A stretch of DNA of 64,000 nt from Terriglobia bacterium (GTDB lineage Bacteria; Acidobacteriota; Terriglobia; Terriglobales; Acidobacteriaceae). Where the stretch lies: contig JAIQFD010000002.1 of the NCBI GenBank assembly GCA_020073495.1, positions 248,001 to 312,000 on the forward strand, given 5' to 3'. A program made the translations under genes and the position numbers. Positions within the stretch are counted from its first letter, which is position 1. Each line of letters opens with the position of its first letter. Below are positions 18,102 to 25,651 of the stretch, piece by piece. Under the pieces are notes generated by a model, which worked only from the letters and a program-made list of their open reading frames with translations, had not been told where the DNA came from and did no database searches.

Positions 18102-19151
18102 CTACCCCGGCGCCACCATCGCCGCACCGGACGCCGCGGCATGCCGCGCGCGCTTCAGCTCGCTCACGTCGCCCATGACGATGATGACCGTACTGGCCTG
18201 CACTTGGTGGTTGTCCGGCGGATTGGGGAGAAACGACCCGTCCTCCTGCCGGATGGCCAGCGGCAGCAGGTTGTACCGGTGACGCAGGTCGATGTGCTGT
18301 AGCGTCGTTCCCACCCAGGGAGAGCCCGAGCCGATGTCGATCTCTTCGATGCGCAGCGTGCGCCCGTGTTCCTTCAGCATGACGTCGAGGAAGCCGACTA
18401 CGTGGGGGCGTAGCGCCTCGCTGGCCATGCGCATCCCACCGATGTGGTTGGGCGAGACCGTCGAGTTCGCGCCCGCCTTCATCAACCGCTCGGCAAAGCG
18501 CTGGTCGGTGCAGCGCGCGATGATGCGGATGTTCGGGTTCTTCTGCCGCGCCACCACCGTGATGACCAGGTTGTCTTTATCCGAGGCCAGCGATGCGATC
18601 AGCCCTCGGGCGCGATCGATACCCGCCTGGTCCAGCGTGTTCTCATCGGTCGCGTCGCCGGTGACGTAGAGGACTTCCTTGTAGACCGGATCGTGCTCCT
18701 GCAACTTCTTGATGTTCTCTTCCGTGTGCTCCACCACCACGTAAGGGGTCCCGGTCTTCTGGAGTTCCTCGACGGCGTAGCGGCCGGTGTCGCCCAGGCC
18801 GCAGATGATGTAATGGTGTTTTACCGCTTGGATACGTTTCTGCATCTTGCGTCTCCAGAAGATATTGGTGATCTCGCCTTCGACCAGGAAAGCCGTTACC
18901 ACCGAGAACATGTACACGGTGATGGTTACCCCGAACAGCACCACGAACATGTTGAAGATGCGCAGGGCGGGGCTGTGGCTGGTGTCGACGATCTCCCCGT
19001 AGCCCACGCCCGCCAGGGTGATCACCGCCATGTAGAGCGCCTGCAGGAGCGAGACGTTGCTTCCACCCAGCAGGCGGTAGCCGGTGACGGCCGCCGCCGT
19101 GATGACCACCATCACCAGCAGCGCGTAGGCGAGTCTTCGGCGGATGTCCAT
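18102..19151 (-). CDS. Potassium channel with TrkA/RCK domain
   Basis: 349-residue two-helix K+ channel. Membrane helices at about 7-27 and 66-92 flank the pore loop LYMAVITLAGVGYGE, with the selectivity filter GVGYG at residues 48-52 (Glu instead of the more common Asp after it). A TrkA-N/RCK domain follows (YIICGLGDTGRYAVEEL, about 113-230) and a TrkA-C-like end (LRIEEIDIGSGSPWVG). RCK domains gate the pore with Ca2+, NAD(H) or cyclic dinucleotides; the ligand here is not evident. Divergent from mobA. Confidence 0.92.
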   Translation of the reverse strand: MDIRRRLAYALLVMVVITAAAVTGYRLLGGSNVSLLQALYMAVITLAGVGYGEIVDTSHSPALRIFNMFVVLFGVTITVYMFSVVTAFLVEGEITNIFWRRKMQKRIQAVKHHYIICGLGDTGRYAVEELQKTGTPYVVVEHTEENIKKLQEHDPVYKEVLYVTGDATDENTLDQAGIDRARGLIASLASDKDNLVITVVARQKNPNIRIIARCTDQRFAERLMKAGANSTVSPNHIGGMRMASEALRPHVVGFLDVMLKEHGRTLRIEEIDIGSGSPWVGTTLQHIDLRHRYNLLPLAIRQEDGSFLPNPPDNHQVQASTVIIVMGDVSELKRARHAAASGAAMVAPG

Positions 19152-19329
19152 GTGTGGCGCGGGTCTCGGGGAAGGGAAAGCGAGCGGATTGTAGCACAGC
19201 TTTGCGGGCCTTCCCGCCGGTTCGGCGCGCGCAGAGGCGCTCCCGCTCCGCCTGTCCTCAGTCCCGCTTGGGCGCTGAGTGGAAGGAAAATCAGTTCCGG
19301 AGGCACGCGTCTGGCATTACACTCTCCCC

Positions 19330-19929
19330 ATGCAGGACGTTTCCGCCTTCATCCTCGCCGGCGGCAAAAGCACCCGCATGGGCTCCGACAAAGCCCTGGT
19401 CGAGTTCGATGGAGAAACCCTGCTGTCCCGCGCTCTGCTCAAGGCGCGAACCGTTGCCAGCCGCGCGTGCATCGTCGGGGCGCGCGAGAAGTTCGAGCTG
19501 TTCGGCCCGGTGATTGAAGACCTTTACCCGGAGCGCGGGCCTTTGGGCGGCATCCACGCCGCTCTCCAGGCCAGCAACACCGAGCTGAACCTGGTGCTGG
19601 CGGTGGACATGCCCTTCCTGCCCGAGGCCGCCCTGAAGTACATCGTGGTGCAGGCGTGGGGCTGCGACGCCGTGGTCACCGTGCCCCGGGTTGCAGGCTT
19701 CTACCAGACGCTCTGCGCCGTCTACCGGCTGGAATTCGCCGAGCTCGCCGAAGAAGCCTTGCGCGCCGGCCACAACAAGATCGATCCGCTCTATGCCCGG
19801 ACTTCGGTGCGCATCATTGAAGAGGCGGAGCTGGCCGAAGTTGATATCTTTCCCGCTATGTTCGACAATCTCAACACGCCGCAGGATCTGGAGCGCGCGG
19901 TGCGCACTCAGCCGGCCCGGACCTCATGA
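19330..19929 (+). CDS. mobA: Molybdenum cofactor guanylyltransferase
   Basis: 199-residue nucleotidyltransferase that joins GTP to Mo-molybdopterin to make the MGD form of the cofactor. The N-terminal signature FILAGGKSTRMGSDKALVEF (residues 7-26) binds GTP; ERGPLGGIHAAL and the metal-binding VLAVDMPFLP (about 93-102) follow. ATG 19330 is chosen because the fold starts immediately after it. The stop overlaps the following ABC ATPase start by ATGA. The MobB partner and molybdoenzymes are outside the window. Confidence 0.9.
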   Translation: MQDVSAFILAGGKSTRMGSDKALVEFDGETLLSRALLKARTVASRACIVGAREKFELFGPVIEDLYPERGPLGGIHAALQASNTELNLVLAVDMPFLPEAALKYIVVQAWGCDAVVTVPRVAGFYQTLCAVYRLEFAELAEEALRAGHNKIDPLYARTSVRIIEEAELAEVDIFPAMFDNLNTPQDLERAVRTQPARTS

Positions 19930-20729
19930 ACCACGAACCGCAGCCCTACATCGAGTTCCAGGATGTCTCCAAGGCGTTCGGCGACCACAAGGTGCTGGAC
20001 CACGTCAGCTTCTACGTCCTGCCCGGCGAGACGCTCTGCATCCTGGGCCGCTCCGGCGTGGGCAAGTCGGTCGCGCTGCACAACCTCATTGGTTTTCTCA
20101 AGCCGGATTCGGGGCGCATCATCGTGGCCGGCGAGGACGTCACCGATTTCGGCGAACGTGACATGGAGCGCATCCGCAAGAAGGTCACCATGGTCTTCCA
20201 GAACGGGGCGCTCTTCGACTCGCTCACGGTCGGCGAGAACGTGGCCTTCCCGCTGCGCGAGCGCCGCGACCTCGACGAGGTCCAGGTCTACCAGGTGGTG
20301 GACGGCCTGCTGGAGATGGTCGGCGTCAAGCAGTTCCGCGACCAGTTGCCTTCGGACCTCTCCACCGGCATGAAGCGCTCGGTGGCCATCGCCCGCGCCC
20401 TCGCCGCCCAGCCGGAGTGCATCCTGTACGACGAGCCCACCACCATGGTGGACCCGCTAATGGCCCAACTGCTGGGCGATCTGATCAAGAAGTTAAAGTT
20501 TCAGTTGAAGCTGACTTCGATCGTGGTCACCCACGATATGCGCCTGGCCGAGAAGCTCGCCGACCGCATCGTCTTCCTGCATGAGGCCCGCGCCATCTTC
20601 TTCGGCCCCTACACCGAGATGGAGCGCAGCTCGGAGCCCACCCTCAAGCAGTTCCTCCGCCTCGACGAACTCGTCCTTCCCGGCCAGGAGCCGACCCGCG
20701 ACCAGCCGGGCGCGTCCCCACCGGCCTAG
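19926..20729 (+). CDS. mlaF: ABC transporter ATPase, MlaF (Ttg2A)-like
   Basis: 267-residue ATP-binding subunit similar to MlaF, which powers phospholipid traffic between the membranes. Walker A GRSGVGKS at residues 41-48, Q loop VFQNGALFDSLTVGENVAFP (the NGALFDSLTV text is typical of MlaF), Walker B CILYDEPTTMVDP, H loop VVTHD. The signature is LSTGMKRSVAIARAL, with Thr in place of the usual first Gly. The expected permease (MlaE) and MCE protein do not follow; the AT-rich segment with direct repeats begins 14 bases after the stop. Confidence 0.85.
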   Translation: MNHEPQPYIEFQDVSKAFGDHKVLDHVSFYVLPGETLCILGRSGVGKSVALHNLIGFLKPDSGRIIVAGEDVTDFGERDMERIRKKVTMVFQNGALFDSLTVGENVAFPLRERRDLDEVQVYQVVDGLLEMVGVKQFRDQLPSDLSTGMKRSVAIARALAAQPECILYDEPTTMVDPLMAQLLGDLIKKLKFQLKLTSIVVTHDMRLAEKLADRIVFLHEARAIFFGPYTEMERSSEPTLKQFLRLDELVLPGQEPTRDQPGASPPA

Positions 20730-20787
20730 GACAAGCGAACCACGGGGGCTGGCCCACCCATTCGGCACTCCGAAAACCTCGGGGGTA

Positions 20788-20902
20788 CCCTCAAGGACTT
20801 GATAACGTTAATGATCGGTGAGGGGCGAAAGCCTGGGCCACCCGCCCCTCAAGAATTTGATAAGGTAAATAATCGGTCAGAGGCGAAAGCATGGAACCCG
20901 CC
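20788..20902 (+). repeat. Abutting tandem duplication, about 57 bp x 2
   Basis: Two head-to-tail copies, 20788-20845 and 20846-20902, share CCCTCAAG, TTGATAA, ATCGGT, GGCGAAAGC and a CCCGCC-type end, with roughly one mismatch in five bases. They lie at the left end of the island, just before or inside the doubtful ORF at 20811-21134. Confidence 0.6.
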
Positions 20903-21134
20903 AAGTCTGTGTCAGGAACAAGATTGGTTAATACCCGACACACCCTTGGCGATTGCCACGGAGATGTCCCGGATTGCGTTGGATATGCGGGACAACAGCC
21001 GAGACCTGAAGGAAAAGAAGCAACGGCTCGAAATTCTTGCCAACGCTTTCCTGGGAATCACCGGGCAGGATCAGGAACAAGATTCCACCTCGCAACTGGA
21101 CAAATCAGACAGCGAACCCACTTACACTATGTAG
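20811..21134 (+). CDS. Doubtful small ORF, 107 residues
   Basis: Open frame of 107 codons with a helical, charged central part (ATEMSRIALDMRDNSRDLKE, then KKQRLEILANAFLGI) that reads like real protein, but a disordered start that crosses the tandem duplication and no convincing ribosome site. It may be a small helper of the following gene, or the tail of a gene truncated by insertion. Function unknown. Confidence 0.35.
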   Translation: MIGEGRKPGPPAPQEFDKVNNRSEAKAWNPPSLCQEQDWLIPDTPLAIATEMSRIALDMRDNSRDLKEKKQRLEILANAFLGITGQDQEQDSTSQLDKSDSEPTYTM

Positions 21135-21214
21135 TTGTTACATGAACCGTAGTGAGGCGATCAGATCAAGTTCGCCGAGGTGCTCACCCATAACTCTTGG
21201 CAGGCAGCAAATTC

Positions 21215-21988
21215 ATGAGGGGACTTTTGATAAGAGTCGGAATCGACCAGTCCGAAGAGTCTGGCGATTGGAATGCCCCTGTCAATACCGAGACTAACCG
21301 ATTCATTTTCGTTCCGATCAGAGATCGTTACAACAACTCGGGCTACATCAAGGATGGGGAACGAATTTACGGAAAAGAAGTGCCTTCAGCACTTGCAGAC
21401 TTCGAGCGTGAGTGTGGGGAGAGCAATAACATATGTTTTCAACTCCCTGCTCGGCTACTTCATCAGCCTATGCATCTCGATCCGGATTTTCTGCGCCTGA
21501 CTTACGGCGATGATGGCAAGAGAGGTAGGAAGTTGATGCAGTTCGGCGAGGACGATTTCCTTGTTTTTTATGCAGGGCTAAAGCCGATCTGTGGCGGAAG
21601 ACTGGAGTACGCACTAATCGGGCTGTTTACACTTGCGGGACGACCACTTGATGTCACTCAGGTGCCTGACACGCAGAAGTTGTATAACGCTCATACTCGC
21701 TGGAATTCGGTCAACGCTGGGGACATCGTTGCTCACGGCAAACCCGGAGAATCTGGGTTATTTGCTCGGTGCATTCCAATCGGAGAGTGGCGGAATCGAG
21801 CCTACAGGGTCGAGAGCAATCTACTGAAGCGGTGGGGTGGACTCGATGTTAATGACGGTTACCTTCAGCGCAGTGCTCATTTGCCAGAGTTTCTGCAACC
21901 CAAACGGTTTAGAGATTGGCTCGACGACCAAGGTTTCTCAATGCACCGGGCGCAGTATCAGGCTGGACTCTCGTCGGAGAGCACCTAA
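21215..21988 (+). CDS. Nmad3-like protein (putative nucleotide-modification-associated domain 3)
   Basis: 257-residue protein. It begins MRGLLIRVGIDQSEESGDWN and contains HLDPDF at residues 87-92, GEDDFLVFYAGLKPI at 111-125, a LEYALIGLFTLAG segment, then NAHTRW and DIVAHG, all in the order I know from Nmad3 proteins (start resembling KIILSRVGFDSS, CHLDPD, IFLFFGLFR, Y-LQVGEI, HPH). The C-terminal RWGGLDVNDGYLQRSAHLP block looks specific to a longer subgroup. The family was defined by its association with DNA-modification genes of phages and islands; the activity is unknown. Start ATG 21215; TTG 21197 is less likely. No modification partner gene is visible. Confidence 0.6.
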   Translation: MRGLLIRVGIDQSEESGDWNAPVNTETNRFIFVPIRDRYNNSGYIKDGERIYGKEVPSALADFERECGESNNICFQLPARLLHQPMHLDPDFLRLTYGDDGKRGRKLMQFGEDDFLVFYAGLKPICGGRLEYALIGLFTLAGRPLDVTQVPDTQKLYNAHTRWNSVNAGDIVAHGKPGESGLFARCIPIGEWRNRAYRVESNLLKRWGGLDVNDGYLQRSAHLPEFLQPKRFRDWLDDQGFSMHRAQYQAGLSSEST

Positions 21989-22017
21989 TTCAGCGTTCTG
22001 ACGTTCGATCTACGTTT

Positions 22018-23022
22018 TCATCGAAGCACCTTGTGGATTTGAATGTGCCCGTCACTTCCCATCGAGGCAACGATAGTCCCCATCGTCCAAAATGAGCCAC
22101 GCAAGAGGGCTTCATATTCCGCGTCATTGTCAAATGATGCCTTCGGTCCACATGCTAGGTGTGTATGGTCGTTCAAGGTGTCACCAAGACAGAGGTCTTG
22201 ATTAATGGCTGCCCGAAAACGATACCGTTTGTCAATTACCAGACCTGTATGCGACTTTACATAAAACTCAACGTACGCAATTGGCTGGCCGTTCTCTAGC
22301 TCTGCTTGTTCCTGCTCTTCCCTACGCCGCTGCTCTTTCGCCCTACGCCGCTGCTCTTCCGCCAGATCCACTTCTCCCTGTAGTGCAATCGTTGTGTCTA
22401 CTGCTGCGAGCCGCTGCTTGGCCTGATCGACCAGACTGCTCGCTGGAAACTTAGCGAGGACTGTTTCAAAGTCTGCCTTCGCGCGATCTAGGTATCCATG
22501 GGTCTGAGCATATACTCCATCGTGATAGCAATAAACCGCACTCATCCGCTCGACGTTCAGTTCTCTGGTTCCATCGGGCCATTCAATGCGACCTGCTTTC
22601 TCTTTGCCACCTGGGAGTATAACTAGGTCAAAATCCTTCTCCCCGTTGAGGAATTCAGTACGCCCTACTTTCTTGGTGCCGTCTGGAAGCAGAGTCACGT
22701 CAAAACCCTTCGACCAATCGGGATGTTCCTCACGTCCTGTCTTTACGGTGCCGTCTGGAAGAATCGTCACGTCAAAACTCTTTCCTCCATTGGGGAATTC
22801 ACTGTGCCCTATTTTCTGGGTGCGGTCCGGAAGTATAGTCACGTCAAAATCCTTCCTCCCGTTGGGCTGTTGAACACGAACTATCGTCTTGGTGCCGTCC
22901 TTCAGTGTACGTTCCCCGAACACTCCGGTGCCATCCGGCAAGACCTCATCCTTTGCCTTGTTGCACCCGGTTGATAATCCAACAGCTACCAGAAGCGATA
23001 GGGCGATGATCGTTCGCTTCAT
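22018..23022 (-). CDS. Lipoprotein with 24-residue repeats
   Basis: 334-residue predicted lipoprotein: MKRTIIALSLLVAVGLSTGC with lipobox Cys20. Residues about 54-150 hold four 24-residue repeats of pattern NG-x-K-x-FDVTILPDGT-x-K-x-G-x-x-E, plus degenerate flanking units. These resemble MORN-like or other short beta-hairpin repeats. A helical stretch follows (YLDRAKADFETVLAKFPASS, tetratricopeptide-like) and an Arg/Glu-rich coiled coil (EEQRRRAKEQRRREEQEQ), then a C-terminal beta domain. ATG 23022 was chosen for the signal peptide. Codon use is AT-richer than in neighbours. Function unknown. Confidence 0.75.
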   Translation of the reverse strand: MKRTIIALSLLVAVGLSTGCNKAKDEVLPDGTGVFGERTLKDGTKTIVRVQQPNGRKDFDVTILPDRTQKIGHSEFPNGGKSFDVTILPDGTVKTGREEHPDWSKGFDVTLLPDGTKKVGRTEFLNGEKDFDLVILPGGKEKAGRIEWPDGTRELNVERMSAVYCYHDGVYAQTHGYLDRAKADFETVLAKFPASSLVDQAKQRLAAVDTTIALQGEVDLAEEQRRRAKEQRRREEQEQAELENGQPIAYVEFYVKSHTGLVIDKRYRFRAAINQDLCLGDTLNDHTHLACGPKASFDNDAEYEALLRGSFWTMGTIVASMGSDGHIQIHKVLR

Positions 23023-23669
23023 GGTCCTTCTCCCCATCATGAACTCCAGCAGGGAACTCTGGAGCGAGCAAATTACCAAGGTCATTGTGACCTGCCCCCC
23101 AAAATTTAGTCCAGCGTGAAATGTGACTTCTCCATATAGGATCCCCTGGGGGCTGGCCCACCCTTTCGCGCTGGAAAAGGTTTTGCGGGTGCCCCACCCT
23201 TGTTGCTCGCTCCTTTCGAGCGACAGGGTGGGGATTGTCCTTGCAGTGTGGGTCTTTTCTCCCACCGCAACTCCCTGAAAACAAAGACACGCGCAAAATC
23301 TGGATTTGTATAGCTCTAAGCTATGTCAAGAGCTTTATTTTTCGTGCCCCTAACTCGCTGATCCTGCAAGACAAATCGTTCTGCCCCGCCGCACTCCCGC
23401 CTCTTCGATTTGCTACTCTGGATGTAGCGAGCCTCGCGCCCGCCCCGCTGCCTCCGCAGCCGCCGATCTTTGAAAAACCAGCGCTCTTCCGTGACTTACC
23501 CGGCCCCTGGCTACTAGCTACAGCGACTAACTTCTTTGTTTAACTTATTTTGCAAACTCCGCGTTGCAAACAAAGCGACTTCTGCACAGATGCAACAGAT
23601 CTCAAGCGCTAAGTCCTTTGTTTCAACAGATCACGGTAGGGGGGAGGGGGTCTGAATCTGGACCGTCGC
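23023..23669. other. Gene-free 647-base stretch with repeat text
   Basis: No credible coding frame. It holds the right 16-bp direct repeat (23148-23163), a long hairpin (23192-23233), a CTTTGTTT/AAACAAAG inverted pair at about 23531-23570 and a purine-rich GGGGGGAGGGGG tract near 23641. It ends just before the ribE stop. This looks like a composite of dispersed intergenic repeats. Confidence 0.6.
23192..23233. repeat. Long hairpin, CCCCACCC...GGGTGGGG
   Basis: Outer arms CCCCACCC and GGGTGGGG and an inner stem TTGCTCG/CGAGCGA (one G:T pair) close on CTCCTTT. The motif with GGCCCACCC just upstream looks like a dispersed palindromic repeat, and it recurs in part at 20751-20759. Confidence 0.65.
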
Positions 23670-24311
23670 TCAAAACCCTTCGCTGACCAGCTTCTCCACG
23701 TTGATCTCGCGCGGCGCCTCACCGCGAAGCATTTTCTCCGCGTACTTGGCGATGATGTCGGCCTCGATGTTGACCGGATCGCCGGGTTTGAGCGACTTCA
23801 GGTTCGTCGCCTCGAAGGTGTGGGGGATGATGGCGACCGTCACCTTTGTGCCCTCGATCTGCGCCACCGTCAAGCTGATGCCCTCGATGGAGATCGAGCC
23901 CTTGAAGACCACGTACTTCGCCAGGTCGGCGGGAATCTCGACGTAAAGCCAGAAATCCTCTTTGCCCTCGATGCGTTCCAGGCCGAGGAACATGCCCACG
24001 CCGTCCACGTGTCCCTGGACGATGTGCCCGCCCATGCGCCCGCCGGCCTTCATCGGGAGTTCGAGATTCACCTCGAAACCTGGCTTCAATCGGCCCAGCG
24101 AGGTGCGTGCCAGCGTCTCGGTCGCCAGATCGAACCCGATGCGGTCGGGCTTCAACTCCACGGCGGTCAGGCAGACTCCGCTGACCGCGATGCTGTCGCC
24201 CTTTCTCATCTCTTGGATGAGGTTGTTGGAGGAGACCACCAGGCGCGTGGTGCCGTCGCCGCCGGTCACGCGCAGGACATTGCCGACTTCTTCGATGAGT
24301 CCGGTGAACAT
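23670..24311 (-). CDS. ribE: Riboflavin synthase alpha chain
   Basis: 213-residue trimeric enzyme that dismutates two 6,7-dimethyl-8-ribityllumazine into riboflavin. It shows the internal two-fold repeat of lumazine-binding domains: MFTGLIEEVGNVLRV at the start, SIAVSGVCLTAV in the first domain, and the second-domain counterpart GSISIEGISLTVAQI, with MGGHIVQGHVDGVG between. Its ATG follows directly on the ribD stop, so the two are in one operon. Confidence 0.96.
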   Translation of the reverse strand: MFTGLIEEVGNVLRVTGGDGTTRLVVSSNNLIQEMRKGDSIAVSGVCLTAVELKPDRIGFDLATETLARTSLGRLKPGFEVNLELPMKAGGRMGGHIVQGHVDGVGMFLGLERIEGKEDFWLYVEIPADLAKYVVFKGSISIEGISLTVAQIEGTKVTVAIIPHTFEATNLKSLKPGDPVNIEADIIAKYAEKMLRGEAPREINVEKLVSEGF

Positions 24312-25481
24312 TTATAAGACCTCGTATGGATCGCGAAGATAACCTTCGACTGCGAAATCCTCGCCAAAGCGGTGAAGCGTGATGTTCTTCACGTATGCGG
24401 CTTCGCTGATGCGCCGGAAGCCCATGCCTCCGGCGAATGGGACCGAGCCCGTCCCCGCCAGGATCTTCGGCGCGTAATAAAGGAACACTTTGTCCACGAT
24501 GCCCGAGGCGAGCGCCGCCCAGTTCACCAGCGCGCCGCCCTCGATTAGCAGGGAAGTGATCTCCAGTTCGCCCAGCCGCCTGGCGATCCGCACCAGGTCG
24601 GGACGCCCGTCGTTGGCGGGTCCGAGCGAGACCTGCTCGACGCGGATGCCGTGCTTTTCCAGCGCGCGCTTCTTCTTCTCCTCGGCCAGGGAGCAGAAGA
24701 CCAGGACGTCGTTCTTCGCCGTCTTGACCAGGCGGGATCCCAGCGGCAGGCGCAGCCGCGAGTCCACGATGACGCGCAGCAACGGCCTGCGCCGCGGCTG
24801 GCCGCTGCGGTCGGTGAGCAGGGGATCGTCGGCGACGATGGTGCCAACGCCGACCATGATGGCGTCGCTTGCATGCCGCAGCTCTTGCACGTGGGCGCGC
24901 GCCTGCTCGCTGGTGATCCAGCCGCCGGTGGCGCCTCTCGATCCCAGCGCCGACGGATTGTCGCTCTCGCCCGGTGGCGGTGCGATCTTGCCGTCCAGCG
25001 TCATGCCCGCCTTCAGCGTCACCAGCGGCAGCTTGGTGCGGATGTACTTGGCGAACCACTCGTTGAGCTTGCACGCCTCGGCCTCGAGCACACCTTGTGT
25101 GACCTTGATGCCTGCGGCGCGGAGGCGCGCAAAGCCTTTGCCTCCGACCTGCGGGTTCGGGTCGTGCGTGGCTGCGACCACACGCTTGATACCGGCCGCG
25201 ATCACCGCTGCGGCGCACGGTCCGGTCCGCCCCTGGTGCGGGCACGGCTCCAGCGTGACGTACAAGGTTGCGCCGCGCGTTTTGTCGCCGGCTTGTTCGA
25301 GGGCTAGCACCTCCGCATGCTTTACGCCGTCGTAGGTGTGTGTGCCGCTGCCTACGACATCGCCGGAGGCGTCCACGACGAGGGCGCCGACGGCGGGATT
25401 GGGCGAGGTGAGGCCTACGCCGCTCCGGGCCAGCTCGAGCGCTTCCTGCATGAAGGTGACGTCAGTGGGATGAGTTCTCAC
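24312..25481 (-). CDS. ribD: Bifunctional riboflavin deaminase/reductase
   Basis: 389-residue RibD: an N-terminal cytidine-deaminase-like domain with zinc ligands in HAEVLALE and PCPHQGRTGPC, acting on diaminohydroxyphosphoribosylamino-pyrimidine, and a C-terminal reductase domain from about residue 160 (LVTLKAGMTLDGKIA, VGVGTIVADDPLLTDR, LLIEGGALVNWAAL). GTG 25481 is the start because it overlaps the stop of the 55-residue gene by GTGA and has GGAAG upstream; ATG 25451 has no ribosome site. Confidence 0.95.
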   Translation of the reverse strand: MRTHPTDVTFMQEALELARSGVGLTSPNPAVGALVVDASGDVVGSGTHTYDGVKHAEVLALEQAGDKTRGATLYVTLEPCPHQGRTGPCAAAVIAAGIKRVVAATHDPNPQVGGKGFARLRAAGIKVTQGVLEAEACKLNEWFAKYIRTKLPLVTLKAGMTLDGKIAPPPGESDNPSALGSRGATGGWITSEQARAHVQELRHASDAIMVGVGTIVADDPLLTDRSGQPRRRPLLRVIVDSRLRLPLGSRLVKTAKNDVLVFCSLAEEKKKRALEKHGIRVEQVSLGPANDGRPDLVRIARRLGELEITSLLIEGGALVNWAALASGIVDKVFLYYAPKILAGTGSVPFAGGMGFRRISEAAYVKNITLHRFGEDFAVEGYLRDPYEVL

Positions 25482-25645
25482 TTTCGATCGTCTTCCGGTT
25501 CCGCCACTGCCACCGCGCCGCTGCGCCCTTTGGGGCCGCGACGGACCGGCACAGGGCGATATGCATAGGGCTCGGGAGGTTCTGCCGCTGGCTTGCGCCG
25601 GCGCTTCAGCCATTCGATCAATCGGCGGAATTGTGGGACTCTCAT
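25478..25645 (-). CDS. 55-residue basic protein between ftsY and ribD
   Basis: Small frame starting ATG 25645, six bases after the ftsY stop, and ending in a four-base GTGA overlap with ribD. It begins MRVPQFRRLIEWLKRRRKPA, continues Pro-rich with several Arg, and ends EPEDDRK. The tight spacing on both sides supports a real gene. The amphipathic N-terminus followed by a disordered basic tail could bind membrane or nucleic acid, but I do not recognise the family. Confidence 0.65.
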   Translation of the reverse strand: MRVPQFRRLIEWLKRRRKPAAEPPEPYAYRPVPVRRGPKGRSGAVAVAEPEDDRK

Positions 25646-25651
25646 CTATCG

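Larger units (their letters stand above)
20744..23163. mobile_element. AT-richer accessory island between 16-bp direct repeats
   Basis: The exact 16-mer GGGGGCTGGCCCACCC occurs at 20744-20759 and 23148-23163. Between them base and codon use shift to lower GC, and the genes are of accessory type (Nmad3-like protein, repeat lipoprotein, a small doubtful ORF). No integrase, transposase or tRNA is present. The repeated word also looks like part of a dispersed intergenic repeat, so the boundaries may reflect recombination between repeat copies rather than a true att site. Confidence 0.45.

Noticed and set aside
18102-19151. Altered selectivity filter (GVGYGE) in the K+ channel as a novelty
   Set aside because: GYG is intact, and Glu after the filter is found in ordinary bacterial RCK channels.
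20788-20902. Possible CRISPR array
   Set aside because: Only two diverged copies without spacers, and no cas genes.
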